From Eutypella sp. D-1 (lineage: Eukaryota; Ascomycota; Sordariomycetes; Xylariales; Diatrypaceae), in the NCBI GenBank assembly GCA_023313575.1, contig JAJTTP010000005.1, forward strand, positions 62,001-126,000: a DNA stretch of 64,000 nucleotides, written 5' to 3'. The notes beneath the pieces were generated by a model. It saw only the letters and a program-made list of their open reading frames with translations, made no database searches and was not told where the DNA came from. Shown here piece after piece: positions 45,071 to 57,019 of this stretch (positions are counted from its first letter, which is position 1; every line of letters starts with the position of its first letter). The translations under genes and the position numbers were made by a program.

Positions 45071-48000
45071 GATCGATGGGGGAGGGGGGTGGTGGGTTTC
45101 TTATTAGGCGGGCTTAACACCAAGGGTATTCAGCAAAAGGTGGAAACACTAGATATGGCGGATACGGCGACGGGGCTGACGGGGGTGGGTAAAGAAATGC
45201 AGCAAGAGTTGAAGCCCTAAGAAGCCAGGAAGCCAGAGAGGAAAGCCTGAGAGGGAAGCCAGGGAAAGACGGGAATGGTCAAGAAAAAGGACGGGCGCAT
45301 CCACAGTTGACACCCACGCACGACCTTAACAACAGCTTTTAACCATTCGTACTCCGTAAAACTACTCCGTAAAACTATTCCTCCGTACGCACACGCACGC
45401 ACATAACACCGGGGACTATTATATGACAGTCCTGCTATGATTTTGCTATGATTTTGACTGTCTGAATATGTATGGCTCGTTGGACGCTTTGCTTGCTGGA
45501 TGGAGAACTGAATGGATAATGGGTAACTATGGGATGCTAATAATGTTGGAAAGCGGGAACATCCACATCCACTTCCACCTCGACTCCAGAGCTACTGTAG
45601 TAGCTGTAGTAGTAGTGGGAGTAGTCGTGGTTAGTATGCGATTAGTTTGCTTATACTGCCCATGTATGCGGCAAGGGAACAAGAAAGTGATAAGAGACGA
45701 CAGGCCAAGCTGATGATCTCTTGTTTCGAATCAGACAGTTAATTGTCAAGCGGGAACTTGCATGAAGTAGCAGTGGAAGAAGCAAGAAGAAGAAGAAGAA
45801 GAAGAAGCAAAAACTATGATGGTAGTGGTAGTGGTGGTGGTGTAAGAAGAAGAGGGAGTGAAAAAGCAATACCTAAGTAACCAGATATGGCGGAGAGTAT
45901 GTGTAGTTAGTAGTGTAGGAAGCAATACTATTACTACCATACACACCATTACAACACTACCTTGACTACCTTGACTACTTGACTGCCATCCATTACATCG
46001 CAGAGAGACATCGGGAATGCGCTTCCTCTGCCACTGCCACTGCCGATGCTACAGTACGTACATGTCATCCCCCAGAGAAGTTTGAAGTACTATGTAAGTA
46101 GGCTTGGTAGGTGGACGTAGTAGCAGAGCACGTAGTTTGTAGGTACATTTACGGACATGTATGTAGTTAGTACTACCTAAGTATGTACTACAAACACCCA
46201 GCGATGGATGTGAAACAGCGGGCCAAGCGGGCAATGGCCAATGTAGATCCCCCCAAAAGAGTCTATGGGTTCTATGGGTTCTATGGGTTCTATGGGTTCT
46301 CTGTGGATTCCTGTAGGTTATGTGTGGGGTTCTGGGGGTTCTTCAGGTGTCAGAACAGAGAAAGAGCCCCGAGGGAAGAAATACTAGGTAACTACCTACT
46401 CCGTACATGGATACAAACATGGATGGATACAGTAATATCAACATCAAAGGAGATTCCCCTTTTGGGTAATATACCTAGGTACATGGTTCACTTGCTGTGA
46501 TATGAGATTACCTAGGGCTTGCTAGGTAGGGACAAGTACCTACATTTGGAAGCTTCATGCCTGTACATCCACTTCCGGTTACTGGCCCAGGTTGTATGGG
46601 GTAGCTTAGCACGATTAGATGCAGGTAAGTGCACCCAGGTTCGCGCTATGATAGGTACTTAGGTAACCTAATGAGGCAAGGGTCTCTCTGTCCCACTTGG
46701 TCGGAAGGCGAAATACCCTAGGTAGTTCAAGTTTCCAAGATATAATTTCAAAGCTGTCAGGCCATCAGATCGGAGGTGGTACTCGACTCGGTCTTGTTGG
46801 GGCTGAAATGTATAGCCAGGTAGGCAAGTAGGCAATTATAGAAGAGCTCGGAGTGCGACACTGGGGTAAATAAATTCTATACCATGACATTTTGATTGTC
46901 GGATTATATAGAGACAACTTCCCTAGAGTAGAAGTTGTACATAGGGACGTGGAAGCGACCGATAATTATAGTAGTGTCAAGTTACAGAAATTTGGGTTCG
47001 GACAAATATTCTAAAGTAAAGAGCACGTGCATAGAACCTAGCCACTTACAGCAAAGCTTACGAGTTGCCCCTGAGCTACTGTACGAACCTAGCTTTTCTG
47101 GCCAGTCTGCCCAGGGGTTTTAAGATGGGTCTTGCGATAAGTCTAGCCGGCTCTAGATGAAAGAACGAGATGAAGATGAACTTTTTAGAACGCTCATCAT
47201 ATGTTAGTTTATCGACAGAACTTGCCCGACTAAGGTTGATATACACTACACTAATATTATCCAGAGCCAGACGGTAATGTACTATGCGGCTGCTATGTAA
47301 GAGATACACAGCTCCGTCAGCTCCGCTCCTCTAGATGCTATAGGCGCCCGGCCTGCCGGCCTCGACACCTCCATTACAACGCAACTAGTCAGCATCGTTT
47401 ACTGTCTCATATAAACTACCTAAGATAAACGTACTCTTACCAGTCTTGTCAACCCATCCATGTATAATTCCTGTAATTCATTCATTACAACTACATACAA
47501 GTATGTGAAATATCTGTTTCATGTGGTGTTCTGATCGTTTCGCTGTCAAGGCTGGCACTGACTGACTGTAGGCTGTGCGGCTCGCGGATTGTCTGGACCT
47601 CGGGAATACCCACAAACTGATCTTGTAAAAAGTAAGTTTCAACGCACGGCACCAGCTCGCTCAAGCAACGACATGCATATGTATGTAGAACAGGGGTCTC
47701 TCTTGCGTTATTGCAGGGCCGGAGAGCTCCTGAGGACCCTGCTTGCTTGATTGCTCAGGCGAGCCTTTCACTTGAATCATGTACATATAGGTTGTTCAAG
47801 GTTGGCTTGGGCCTTCTTCCCAAGCAAGTCAGTCAAGGCCAGTCCTCCAGGTAAGTCTAACTATGTAATAAAAATAAATAAATTAAAAAAAGACTTTGAG
47901 CCTCCCCGCGATCTCTCGTGATACGTGCGATATAAAATCCCGCCCAACCGGTATTCATAGTAAAGTTGCACGAGAGACAGTTGTCATTGGATCGGAGGAA

Positions 48001-51000
48001 CAGAGATTTGGCAGCATTTTTTCTTGATTTTTTTTTTTTTTTTGGCGACTCGTCAGATCCCAGGAGTCGCCTATCTGTGTAGGACGCCAAACGCCAACGC
48101 AGAATTGTAGTACAAACAAACCTTGATTTCCCCACGCTTGGTCTACCGTCACAAATCTATGTACGTTTTTGCCTTGAGCTCTTCTTTTCCGGCGTAAGGC
48201 CCGCCGCAAGAGAGAATGTGAGTTACGGTTCACGGGCGTAACCGACGCTCGGCAAACCGGTGGCTTTGCCTCTAATACATAGTACACGTATACCTACCAC
48301 CCATCAAACTGCCTACCCACCTTATATCTCCAACTCCTGGTAAGACGGACGGGTGTACTGCAATCGGCGTGAGCACAGTTGTCTCTGGCGGGTTAAGACA
48401 TGGCGACGTCAGAAACCCCAAACCCTCCCAAAAATAGCATCAACGTCATCAGAGGGAAGTTCGAGGCTAAGAGACTCTATAGCAAATTCCGACCTGCAGT
48501 CTAAAGATACATTTCAGTGTTACTTCGGTGAACAGAACTCAGTTGAATAGGACCAGGCTATCTGCGATGACATATAACGGATTGATATGAAGAATAATAG
48601 AACTATTAGGCTTAGGTTATTCATCCCATAAGGCTCAAGCCAGATAAACCCAACAAGACCGACAACAATAGCAAACCTGCGAAGCAGCTCCGGCCCCCTC
48701 CCCTCCCCCAGACAGCGCGCCGATCATATAGTAATCCGCGAACCACCCACTAAGAGCCCGCAGGGTCGCATTGCTGTCCCGCGTTCGAGGGCGCCGCGCA
48801 GGTGCGTCACACGGTTTCAGACGCTTACTACGCTCTGCGTCGTAGCTTCGGGGCGCACGTTTGGGGGAGGGAATGCATTTATTAATCAGCCGGGGGGGCG
48901 AAGGAGGTGTGGGCTACATACGCTGTCAAAAGTCTTTGGTTGGGTAAGGCAAGGTAAGGCAGGGCTATCTTTAGACCATGAGATTTGGGGGCCGATAGAA
49001 CTCTTTGCAGCCGAATTTTCACTGTGTCACGGCGCCGTTGATGAAGAAAGCAAAAATAAGAGCTGCAAGCAAAGATCTGCCTAGTGGCATTACACACAGA
49101 TGTTAGTCAACTTTGTTTTTTCTTGCCGCTTCCGCCCAGACCAACCTGTCATCTGATTGCGCCTGGGGCGCAAAAATTAGAAGCAAATGCCGCGACTGCC
49201 CAGATGTCATCTCATTCTGCTGACGATATGTACATAGGGTAAGCCCAGTTTGCCCAGCTACTTGGCCTGTACCGAGCAGCCCCAGGCGATAAATAAGCAC
49301 AACGGGTGGCTTATGGTTCCCTCCACCTTCGGGTATCCGAGAGCTTACTAGTAAGCCTACCTACCTACCTATCAGATCGCCAGTACGCTATAGAATCTCG
49401 TTTGCAGGAAGTGCAGACCCCCCCGGTCAGCCCCATCCGTGTGTTGTTGTCGGCCGGAATCTTTCATGAGTTGACATGTTGGCTCTTCTATCTCAAACCC
49501 CACCACGGCCGAGCTACCCAAGAGCCGACTTGGACTTGGTCCACCCCTGGCTGATGCTGCCGCCGCCGCTGTCCATGCGTTCCGTACTTAGGGTCACACG
49601 GCCCCACCTGGCCAATAGCCGCAACGCTGGGTGAGGAGGGGAAAACCTGCTCAAGTCCAATGGTTCAGGCCCCCAAGGTTTGAAGGGACTATAGTACATT
49701 CTATTCCCTTCTTTTCACATGAATTCCACGCACGATGCCCCCCATCTTCAATCATGATATTGGTGCTTCGGTGGACGGAACTGGATCCTAGCGCATGGCT
49801 ACCGATCTCTGTGTGGTGACGGGGGAAAAATCGACTCGTCGCATCCCAGCCGCGACAAACGGAGGGGAGATAAAATACTCATGGCATCCTTGGTCGAGAG
49901 TTATCGGATGCAGTCATGGTTATTCCCTGCCTGGTTTGCGGGCGCCGTGACACATTCTATCTCAAACCGGGAGTGCGGCTGTAGTGTCCGAATTCAGCCG
50001 TGCCGCAATATCAGCCGTTAAACTACGGATCTGTTATTTACTAGTTAAAGCGGCTGGAAGAGTTGGACAGGCGTTATTCTCTGACTATGGCACAGGTCAC
50101 GAGGCTGTGATGGGCACAGGCTATGGGCCCCCTCGTAGGGCAAGGCCCTTCGCTGTAGGTACCGCTCAAAATAGGCTCCTGAGAGGTACGTGAAGGGCCG
50201 CCGCAGCCGGTGACACCCAGCCTAGCTTGGGCGCCTCGTCGATGCAGCCATGCGGCCCAGGTGTCACCGAAGAAGCCCAGCCCTTCAGCCCTTCCTCGCG
50301 ATACCGCAAGCCAAGTATCACCCGACCTCAATTCTAAGTCCAAAAAAAAAACCCTTTAGTTTGGGAATTCCGAAGAAAAACAACAGTGCGGAGATGCTAC
50401 GCTAATGTCAGACACATAAAGAAGGAAAAGATTGATTGGTCACGCGTGCCATGGAAGTGCAAGCTCTGCATCCAGAACATTGAAGCGTTGCTTTCTTTAA
50501 AGTCCTTCGTAGATAGATAGATACCTACAGGATTTTCCTACCTACCAACGGGACGCAGATGCGCCTCCACCTCCTCTCCCTTCCCCTCTCCACCCGCAGC
50601 CGCCGTCAGCCTGCCGACATAAACGATATGTGCATGCGTATGTAAGTAAGAGAGCGTCCCAACTAACATTAGACATAAATCAGGACCCGGTTTGAGTCGG
50701 GGAGAAGGGGTTGGGGTGGTAATGTGGCTAGGCGTGCATAGGTATGACAAGACATAGGTATAGCCGTAAGGTAAGATGGGCGGATACGCCAGAGACAGGC
50801 CAGGCCGGCTTCGGAAGTTTTCCGTAATTAACTTACACCAAAGTCCAGGTAAAATGAAGAATTTACTATCAGAGAGGTATTGAGGGCCAAACTCCTGTCG
50901 GGGCCTTGGCAGCCTGTTGTTTTGTTTGCCCTAGGCTCGAAAGAAACTGGCGAGGCAATGTCCTCGGTTGACCACCAACCCAGGTAGACAATCCGGACAG

Positions 51001-51179
51001 GACACGCATTGTAGGAAGATGCTATGAAGTCAATGTTACGTATTATTAGCTGGTAGTTTAGGTGGCAATATGCTAATTAGAAGCCAGCACGCGACGGCAT
51101 TTCGATCGTAGGTAAACGCCGAGCCGACGCATGCAATCATCTTATCCTGGCGGACTTTTATAACTCACCCTGGCCCCCT
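45071..51179. other. 6-kb gene-poor region
   Basis: I see no supportable gene. Contents are simple repeats and motifs: GTAGTA-rich sequence near 45595-45640, GAA/GGT repeats near 45783-45840, a 9-bp tandem repeat at 46262-46297, many TAGGTA motifs (46070-46700), and a T16 run followed by an 8-bp-stem hairpin at 48044-48071. The first ~300 bp upstream of 45070 should be the promoter of the large minus-strand gene. I found no tRNA or 5S rRNA by eye. Confidence 0.5.
46262..46297 (+). repeat. 9-bp tandem repeat, four copies
   Basis: The unit TCTATGGGT occurs four times without change. The frame over it would encode repeated Tyr-Gly-Phe, but no gene is supported here. Confidence 0.9.
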
Positions 51180-51450
51180 AGGAGTAAAGATCTTCGCGGT
51201 CGCGTGATAAACACTATGAAAAAAAATCCGGGGCGCTTTATACTAATATTGATGTCTATCGCATCGGCGACAAGCCGCTTCCAGACAACGAGTTGCCCAT
51301 TAAGGTTCTCATCGCTGTCCCTCCTTGTACGCTTAGCTGGGACGAAGGTATGAGCATCACTCAACGCTGCCGCTCAGAGATGCAGGCGTTAGGTATCGAT
51401 GACGTTCATTGCGAATTCTTTGAGCGTATGCTTCGTCGACCTATTGCGTA
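51180..51450 (+). pseudogene. relic of a conserved fungal hypothetical protein
   Basis: Conceptual reading gives NIDVYRIGDKPLPDNELPIK and then VPPCTLSWDEGMSITQRC and GIDDVHCEF, a continuous conserved-looking stretch. It recalls a common but uncharacterised fungal family whose members read like 'VVRIG...PVVLWIGV.PGSLS.EDG...GI.DVEVEIRES'. The recognisable part stops after about 60 codons; upstream and downstream frames are broken, and no start codon or splice model restores a gene. I take it as a degraded fragment. The family match is from memory of its sequence pattern and was not searched. Confidence 0.5.
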
Positions 51451-53654
51451 CCGGCAATACCAGTGCCAGCGAGCTCCGTACCGGCGGGCCCTGTGCCGGA
51501 TAAGCCCGGACCGGATCCCTGTGCGAGGAAATATATATGCACTTCTACCGAAAGGATCATCAGCCAGGCTACCGAAGGAATGTGTCAGAGATTGGCGGTA
51601 GGAATACGGACACGTGACTGTACAGGGTCTATATATGGCTGGAACTCCATTCATCGTTGGGGTTTCCTCTTACTCCTTCAGATTGTAGCTATATACTACC
51701 CTTAATATACTCGCGAATCTCATCTCATCACCATGATTCCTATAATGATAACGTGAGATGCAACGAATCAGATGCATCGTATACCAAAGCAGCACGGACT
51801 GATCAGGGTTGTTTCCAGCCAGCCATAGATAATTGTGAAATCGACATGAACTCTACCTTCACGGGGCTTTGACCATTGTATCTATCTATCAGGCATAGGC
51901 TTGGGAGCTGATCCAAGTGCACCGCACGGAGAAGTCCCCGGAACTTCTAAGTAAACTTGTCGTAGTTACGGTCCTCCACCGTCCAGAGGCGCTTGTTGGG
52001 ATAAGTCGCCAGGACATCGAGCAGATGGGGCTGATCTCGTCCCTGTTCCATGTAATATGGGAAGGTACATGTTTGAAAGCAAAGAGATGTATAGTGCTAT
52101 TCATGGCTGCCTGTCCAATATGAGTGGACTTTGAACACACCCCCAGACATGTAAATCAACCCTTCGGCGCAATATTAGCACGAGGTGGGCCACCAGCAGT
52201 GTAACCGCAGAAGCGGTCGTGGCGACAATGCGACTCTGCGGATATCCGCCGCTCATATTTGTCAACGAGGCAGTCAACTGTAGGCAAATCTTACCTCCCC
52301 CTCACATTCCCGACGGCGCAGTTAAGTGGCTAGCTGGCCCAGGCAGAGAAGCAGCTGTGCATAGCACTCCTTCACAGACCTTTGATAGCGGCGGAGTGAC
52401 GCATTTCTACCATTATTTTGGGTTGCATGGCACGATTACCTAGGTAACGCATGTGCACATGCGACATGCAAACGGCCGGAGGGGAGGCCACGCGGTGTCG
52501 CACATCAAAGACAGGTAGAAGAAAAGAAAGAAAGAAAGAAATGTCCTTATGCTAAGGGGGCTTAAATTACACCTGGCCTGATGAAGCAGGCAGCCGCTCT
52601 TGCCTTCATGCTTAACGCGGGCTTCGATTCGTACTCGCTGTGGGCGTGTGGCGCGTAACTGCGGCAAAGAAGCGGAGTAGAACGACGCTGTGCTACCGGG
52701 CGATGATTCGGGCCCGTGGACAGGGTTACCCCCATTGGGGTGACACCAGCTAGATAGAGTTCTACCTGCGTGCGTTAGAGACGTACGAACTATGCCGTGG
52801 CGGACCTTGTGTAAAATGCGGTGTGCAAACCATGTGCAACTATCTGCTTAGGTAGTAGAGGTTGGGGTCTATTGCCGATGATCGCGAATAGCAGCTAATT
52901 GGGCCAGGCCCTTCTGGTAAGACATTTTAATTCCAGATTCGTATCTTGGCCATCGCCGATATCAGCCTTACCTTTCCATTCCAATATGTCTTGGGCACGT
53001 TAGTCATTTAGGCTATAGTCAATCAATCCCTTTGTTTATATCCCCGGCGTAAGATCTCGATAACTGACCGCTCCATTGCCGATGCACTGAATATCTATTA
53101 TTCAAACCACCCTTTCCCCATGGATATTTACACCATGGATGCACCTGAAAGCCCACAGTTCAGCTCGGTTAGCCATAGATATGTTCAATCATACCAACCG
53201 AGGCTATGAGGCGTACAATGAGTCTACCCGGCGGTGCGGGGATTTAGGGGCGAAGACAAAATAATGTTTGCCTCGGTGTCTATTTTGCGTTGTCATCCCC
53301 TATTCGATCATACTCATTTGAGGTGGAGAATTCTGCCCAATCCACCGCCATAGTACTGGATCATCACCCATAAACATCGGCGAAGCTGTGGCCGCTTTGT
53401 TCAAATCTATGTTGTCACGCCATGGATTCATGGAGGGCCCTTGGATGGTGGGTGACCATGTTTGTGCCACTGCTGCCGATATAGACATGTGGTAGTACGA
53501 GTAGGTGCTGTAGATATTGCTTAGACTCACGGGTTTACGGAAATACTACCTGTTTCGAACGGCATAAGAAAGCTATCTGTTTTTCTATATGGGTATCAAG
53601 ATGAAGTGCTCGCTAATCATTTACTAGGGCTCATCAAGGCTCGGGGTATCCGGA
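51451..53654. other. intergenic region with no supported gene
   Basis: About 2.2 kb. Short frames occur on both strands without motifs. A minus-strand frame at 53300-53530 (contains DPVLWRWIGQNSPP) has protein-like composition but begins at GTG with an in-frame stop shortly upstream, so it could be at most an exon or remnant. A GAAA repeat lies at about 52513-52541. Confidence 0.45.
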
Positions 53655-55587
53655 TTATCGGCCAGGAGTAGGACGGCCACCTGACTCTTTCTCCTGTGAA
53701 GACAGCATCGCCTCGTCGCAAGATAGGGTTGCGGAGGAAGGCGGCATGGTCATGGTTCCAAGCACGCTGTTATCGCTGTCGAGCACAGGGAGAGGCCCGT
53801 CCATGTCCTGTGCCGCCGCCCGCTCTAGCTCTGCCTTCTCGTCCGCCGTCATATCTGCCGAGGCCTTCCCGAGGTTGACAGTGCAGGTGAGGCACATGGC
53901 GACGGCGGCGAGGCCGAGGCCGGTCCAGAACCCGACACGGTAGCGGTCGCGGGCGTCCACATTGTCCTCGCCTTCCTTGTTCACGTGGGTGGAGACGGCG
54001 AGCTCGGCAATGCCGAGCCAGAACGCTAGACCAACGTAGAGGAGGCTGTTGACGAGGGCGCCCGCGGAGGCCTGCAGACGCGCTGACATGGCTGTCGTGA
54101 TGAAGACGTTCGTCACGTTGAACGCGATGTCTACGCCGATGGTGCCACAGCACATCGCCGGGAAGACATATGCCCAGTATAGGTATGAGAGCGAGGGCTC
54201 GCCCGATTCCACGTTGCGCGCCGGGATCAGCGCGAAGAGGAGCACGCTCACTACGTAGCCCACCGAGGATATGATGAGTAGGATGCGCCCCGGCAGGATG
54301 TGGAGGACGAAGCCGCCCACCACTGCCAACATCATGCCTCCCACGGCGAGCGGTGTGAACCAAGCTGCCGTAAGCAAGGGAGTGATGTGTAGCGCTGACT
54401 CGATGCTGTTCTGCAAGTTAGCATCTTCCTACTTAAGTAGCACAATAACGGTGGAAAGACGGTTGAACATACTAGAAGCTAGCATAGAAGAGGAATATGC
54501 CGAAGACACCGTAGGAGCAGAACAATGCCCCCACGAGGCGCTTCATATACTTGGGCTTGAAGAGGTCGGAGGGAAGCAGAGGTGCCGACGAGACCCATCC
54601 CTGAACATACACGGCCGCACAGAGGAAGAGAAAGCCGACGATGAATGTCATGAAGATATAGGGGTTCTTCCAGCCGTTTGGAGCACTACCCCCGTCTGTA
54701 ACGGCGAAGGTAACGAGCACTAGGCCGGGCACGATGGTGCAGAGACCCCACCAATCCATGCGCACGCTGCGATCCGAGTCGCCGAGATTCGCGGGGACCG
54801 TGACGAAGCCCAGGACGCAGACCGCGGCGACAATAATAGCCCCTATCCAGAAGTACCACCGCCAGTTGAGGAGCTCGCTCGTGGCGGCGCCCACGATGAT
54901 ACCGATATAAAACCCTCCGCAGGCGCACGCGCCGTAAATGCCGAAGACGAGGTTCTTGCGCGGCCCCGGCCGGTACACCCTGCCGAGGAGCGCGATGCCG
55001 GCGGGGAGAAAGGCGGCGGAGCCAAGTCCCTATATTGTCCACCCTCCCCGTTAGTGTTGTTTCTAGAATTTCCCGCCGTACCATCCATGATGTAGCTTGT
55101 TCAATTGGCTTACCTGCATTGCTCTGCACATCGTTAGCATAATTGGGCTCTTGGAGAAGCCAGACACTAGCGACCACACGAGAAGCCAGGCGTGGCCAGC
55201 CAGGAAGACGATCTTGCCACCATACTGGTCACAGAACCGGGCACACGGTAGAAGGAGACAGCCGGTCGTCAGGTTCGTGACGGAGGCAGGCCAGGTCCGC
55301 CCCGACTCCGGAATATTGAGCGACTGGGTGACGGCGGGGAGGATGATGTTAAAGCCGCTGATGAAGAACTCCGCCATGGTCATGCTGAGAACAATGGTGA
55401 AGACGAACCCGTACTCCGCCAGCGGCGTGGACAACGTGGGAGGGCGTTGGCGGCCGAGAAGCTCGAGGTCTTTCGGCTGTAACATCTCAATGGACTTGTT
55501 GGCCTGGCGAGACCCCTCCTCCGGGACAGAGGAAACCGTACGGGGTGATAACTGATCCATGATTGTGTCTGAATTTGTGATGATCAT
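53655..55587 (-). CDS. MFS exporter, DHA2 (14-TMS) type, with damaged second intron
   Basis: The exons are 55587-55114, 55029-54473 and about 54417-53655, giving ~597 residues if all join. A later ATG at 55560 is an alternative start. The N-terminal ~60 residues are cytoplasmic; membrane segments begin at YGFVFTIVLSMTMAEFFISG. Motif A-like text is DQYGGKIVFLAG. Motif C-like sequence follows the first intron (VYRPGPRKNLVFGIYGACA, GGFYIGI), then NWRWYFWIGA and LLTAAWFTPLAVGG. This is the drug/H+ antiporter-2 pattern seen in Atr1-like multidrug and toxin exporters. The second intron has a good GTATGT donor (54472-54467), but the only in-frame exon 3 (starting C-TTG-CAG-AAC at 54417) is preceded by AA, not AG; the nearby CAG at 54411 breaks the frame. 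It is either a recent splice-site loss or a sequence error. Confidence 0.82.
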
Positions 55588-57019
55588 GGCTCCCGGATTT
55601 CTGTCTTAACTATGGTTGGGATACTTCAACGTATTTAAACGTTGGTACCGTGATTCAAGGCATGTCCGCAAAAAGTTATATACACCGACATTGAAGCGGG
55701 AGGCAAAGTCAGAAACGATGTAAGTGAATGTACAGTGGAATGGAATAGCTTATACATTGAATAACAGATATCCATTGAATGCCGTGGATCGGACGCTGAC
55801 GCATCACAGGCGGAGTAGCAGTTAAAAAAGTCTTGCTTGTTGCTTGGCTTCCGTTTTGAGGAACGTGCTTGGCAACGGACTACTCAGCGGTCCGGACAGT
55901 TCGGGCTGGATCGAATCCTTGACGACATCCGCCGCTTAGAAGACGGGATTGCGGGTTAGTGGCTCGCAGACCGTCTGTTATAGACCAGCGATGCAAGGGA
56001 TCATCACATAGGACACAACACAATCGTTCTGTTTATTGGGCAGTAACAGAGAATAGAGGTTGGTAATTTATTATGGTCACGGAGTTTCCCCTTAAGTTTA
56101 CATTAGGCATGTACAATGTATCCTGTGGGGGGTACGAGACTGGACTAGCACTGGAGAGGGGCGAAAGAAAGGGAAAAAAGCTTCTTCAAAGGCTAACTAA
56201 AAGGTATGGAGTACATACCTCCAGACTATAGAGTCAGACTAGACCGAAAGTCTGACCCGAAGTAAGGTGAGTTGAGTTCTATAGGTAACTAATATAACCT
56301 TAAGATTAGGAACAAAGTCGGGTACATCTGTCACGGACCGGTCCAGTGGAGAAGAGATACACCGGGAAGTATAAAAAAACACCGCAAGGAATGCGTCTTG
56401 GCTTCCTAATCGAGTAACGTCCAAATCCGGGTATCGACCACTACTAGCTATTATACTAGCTATTATTACTATTATTACCTAACATCTAGATAGCCCATGA
56501 CTCTTTGCCATTCTAGATTTACTTAGGTATGTGCCGACTGGGCTCCCGGGCCAGTTTCTGCCTTTCCATTCGACCATTCCATTATCTACCGAAACCATGC
56601 ATCTAGGGACACTCTCTAAAAGCTTCTTTCCACTTCATAACGTACCGTTGAAACCCATATCGGTAAAGAGCTGCAACGTTTCGGTATACATCATCGATCA
56701 TTTCAAACTCTACCTACCTAAGGCTTTTAGCTAAGGTAAGCTCAACACGCCCTTGGATTGTCATATTCGCCGAGCTTTCCGGCGTCAGCCAATAAAAATA
56801 TTCCTTGGCGACCGTTCCAACTGCACGGATTCTACTCCCGAGCCTAACCCTCTTGACCCTCCCCTGGGAACGTTCCATATATTAGTAATTAAGCTCAAAG
56901 GACCACCCAAGCCTGTACATGATCGGACAATCCAATCCACGACGGGTATCGGATAACAGGGCTTGTTGCAGTCTTGGGCTAAAGGCCAATTATACATTAT
57001 ATATCTTTTGCCAAACATT
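55588..57019. promoter_or_regulatory. divergent promoter of MFS exporter and Zn2Cys6 regulator
   Basis: The 1.43-kb spacer separates two divergent genes. It has two GC-rich palindromes with CCG/CGG half-sites, GTCCGGAC (55890-55897) and GGACCGGTCC (56335-56344), of the kind Zn2Cys6 dimers can bind. Regulation of the exporter by the adjacent factor is plausible but unproven. No gene is visible inside. Confidence 0.45.

Noticed and set aside
46183..46500. 105-codon frame with repeated Tyr-Gly-Phe
   Set aside because: The repeat comes from a 9-bp DNA tandem repeat; no start context, motif or neighbouring exon supports a gene.
53300..53530. 76-codon minus-strand frame containing DPVLWRWIGQNSPP
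   Set aside because: It starts at GTG with an in-frame stop close upstream and has no convincing exon partner; it is mentioned only as a possible remnant.
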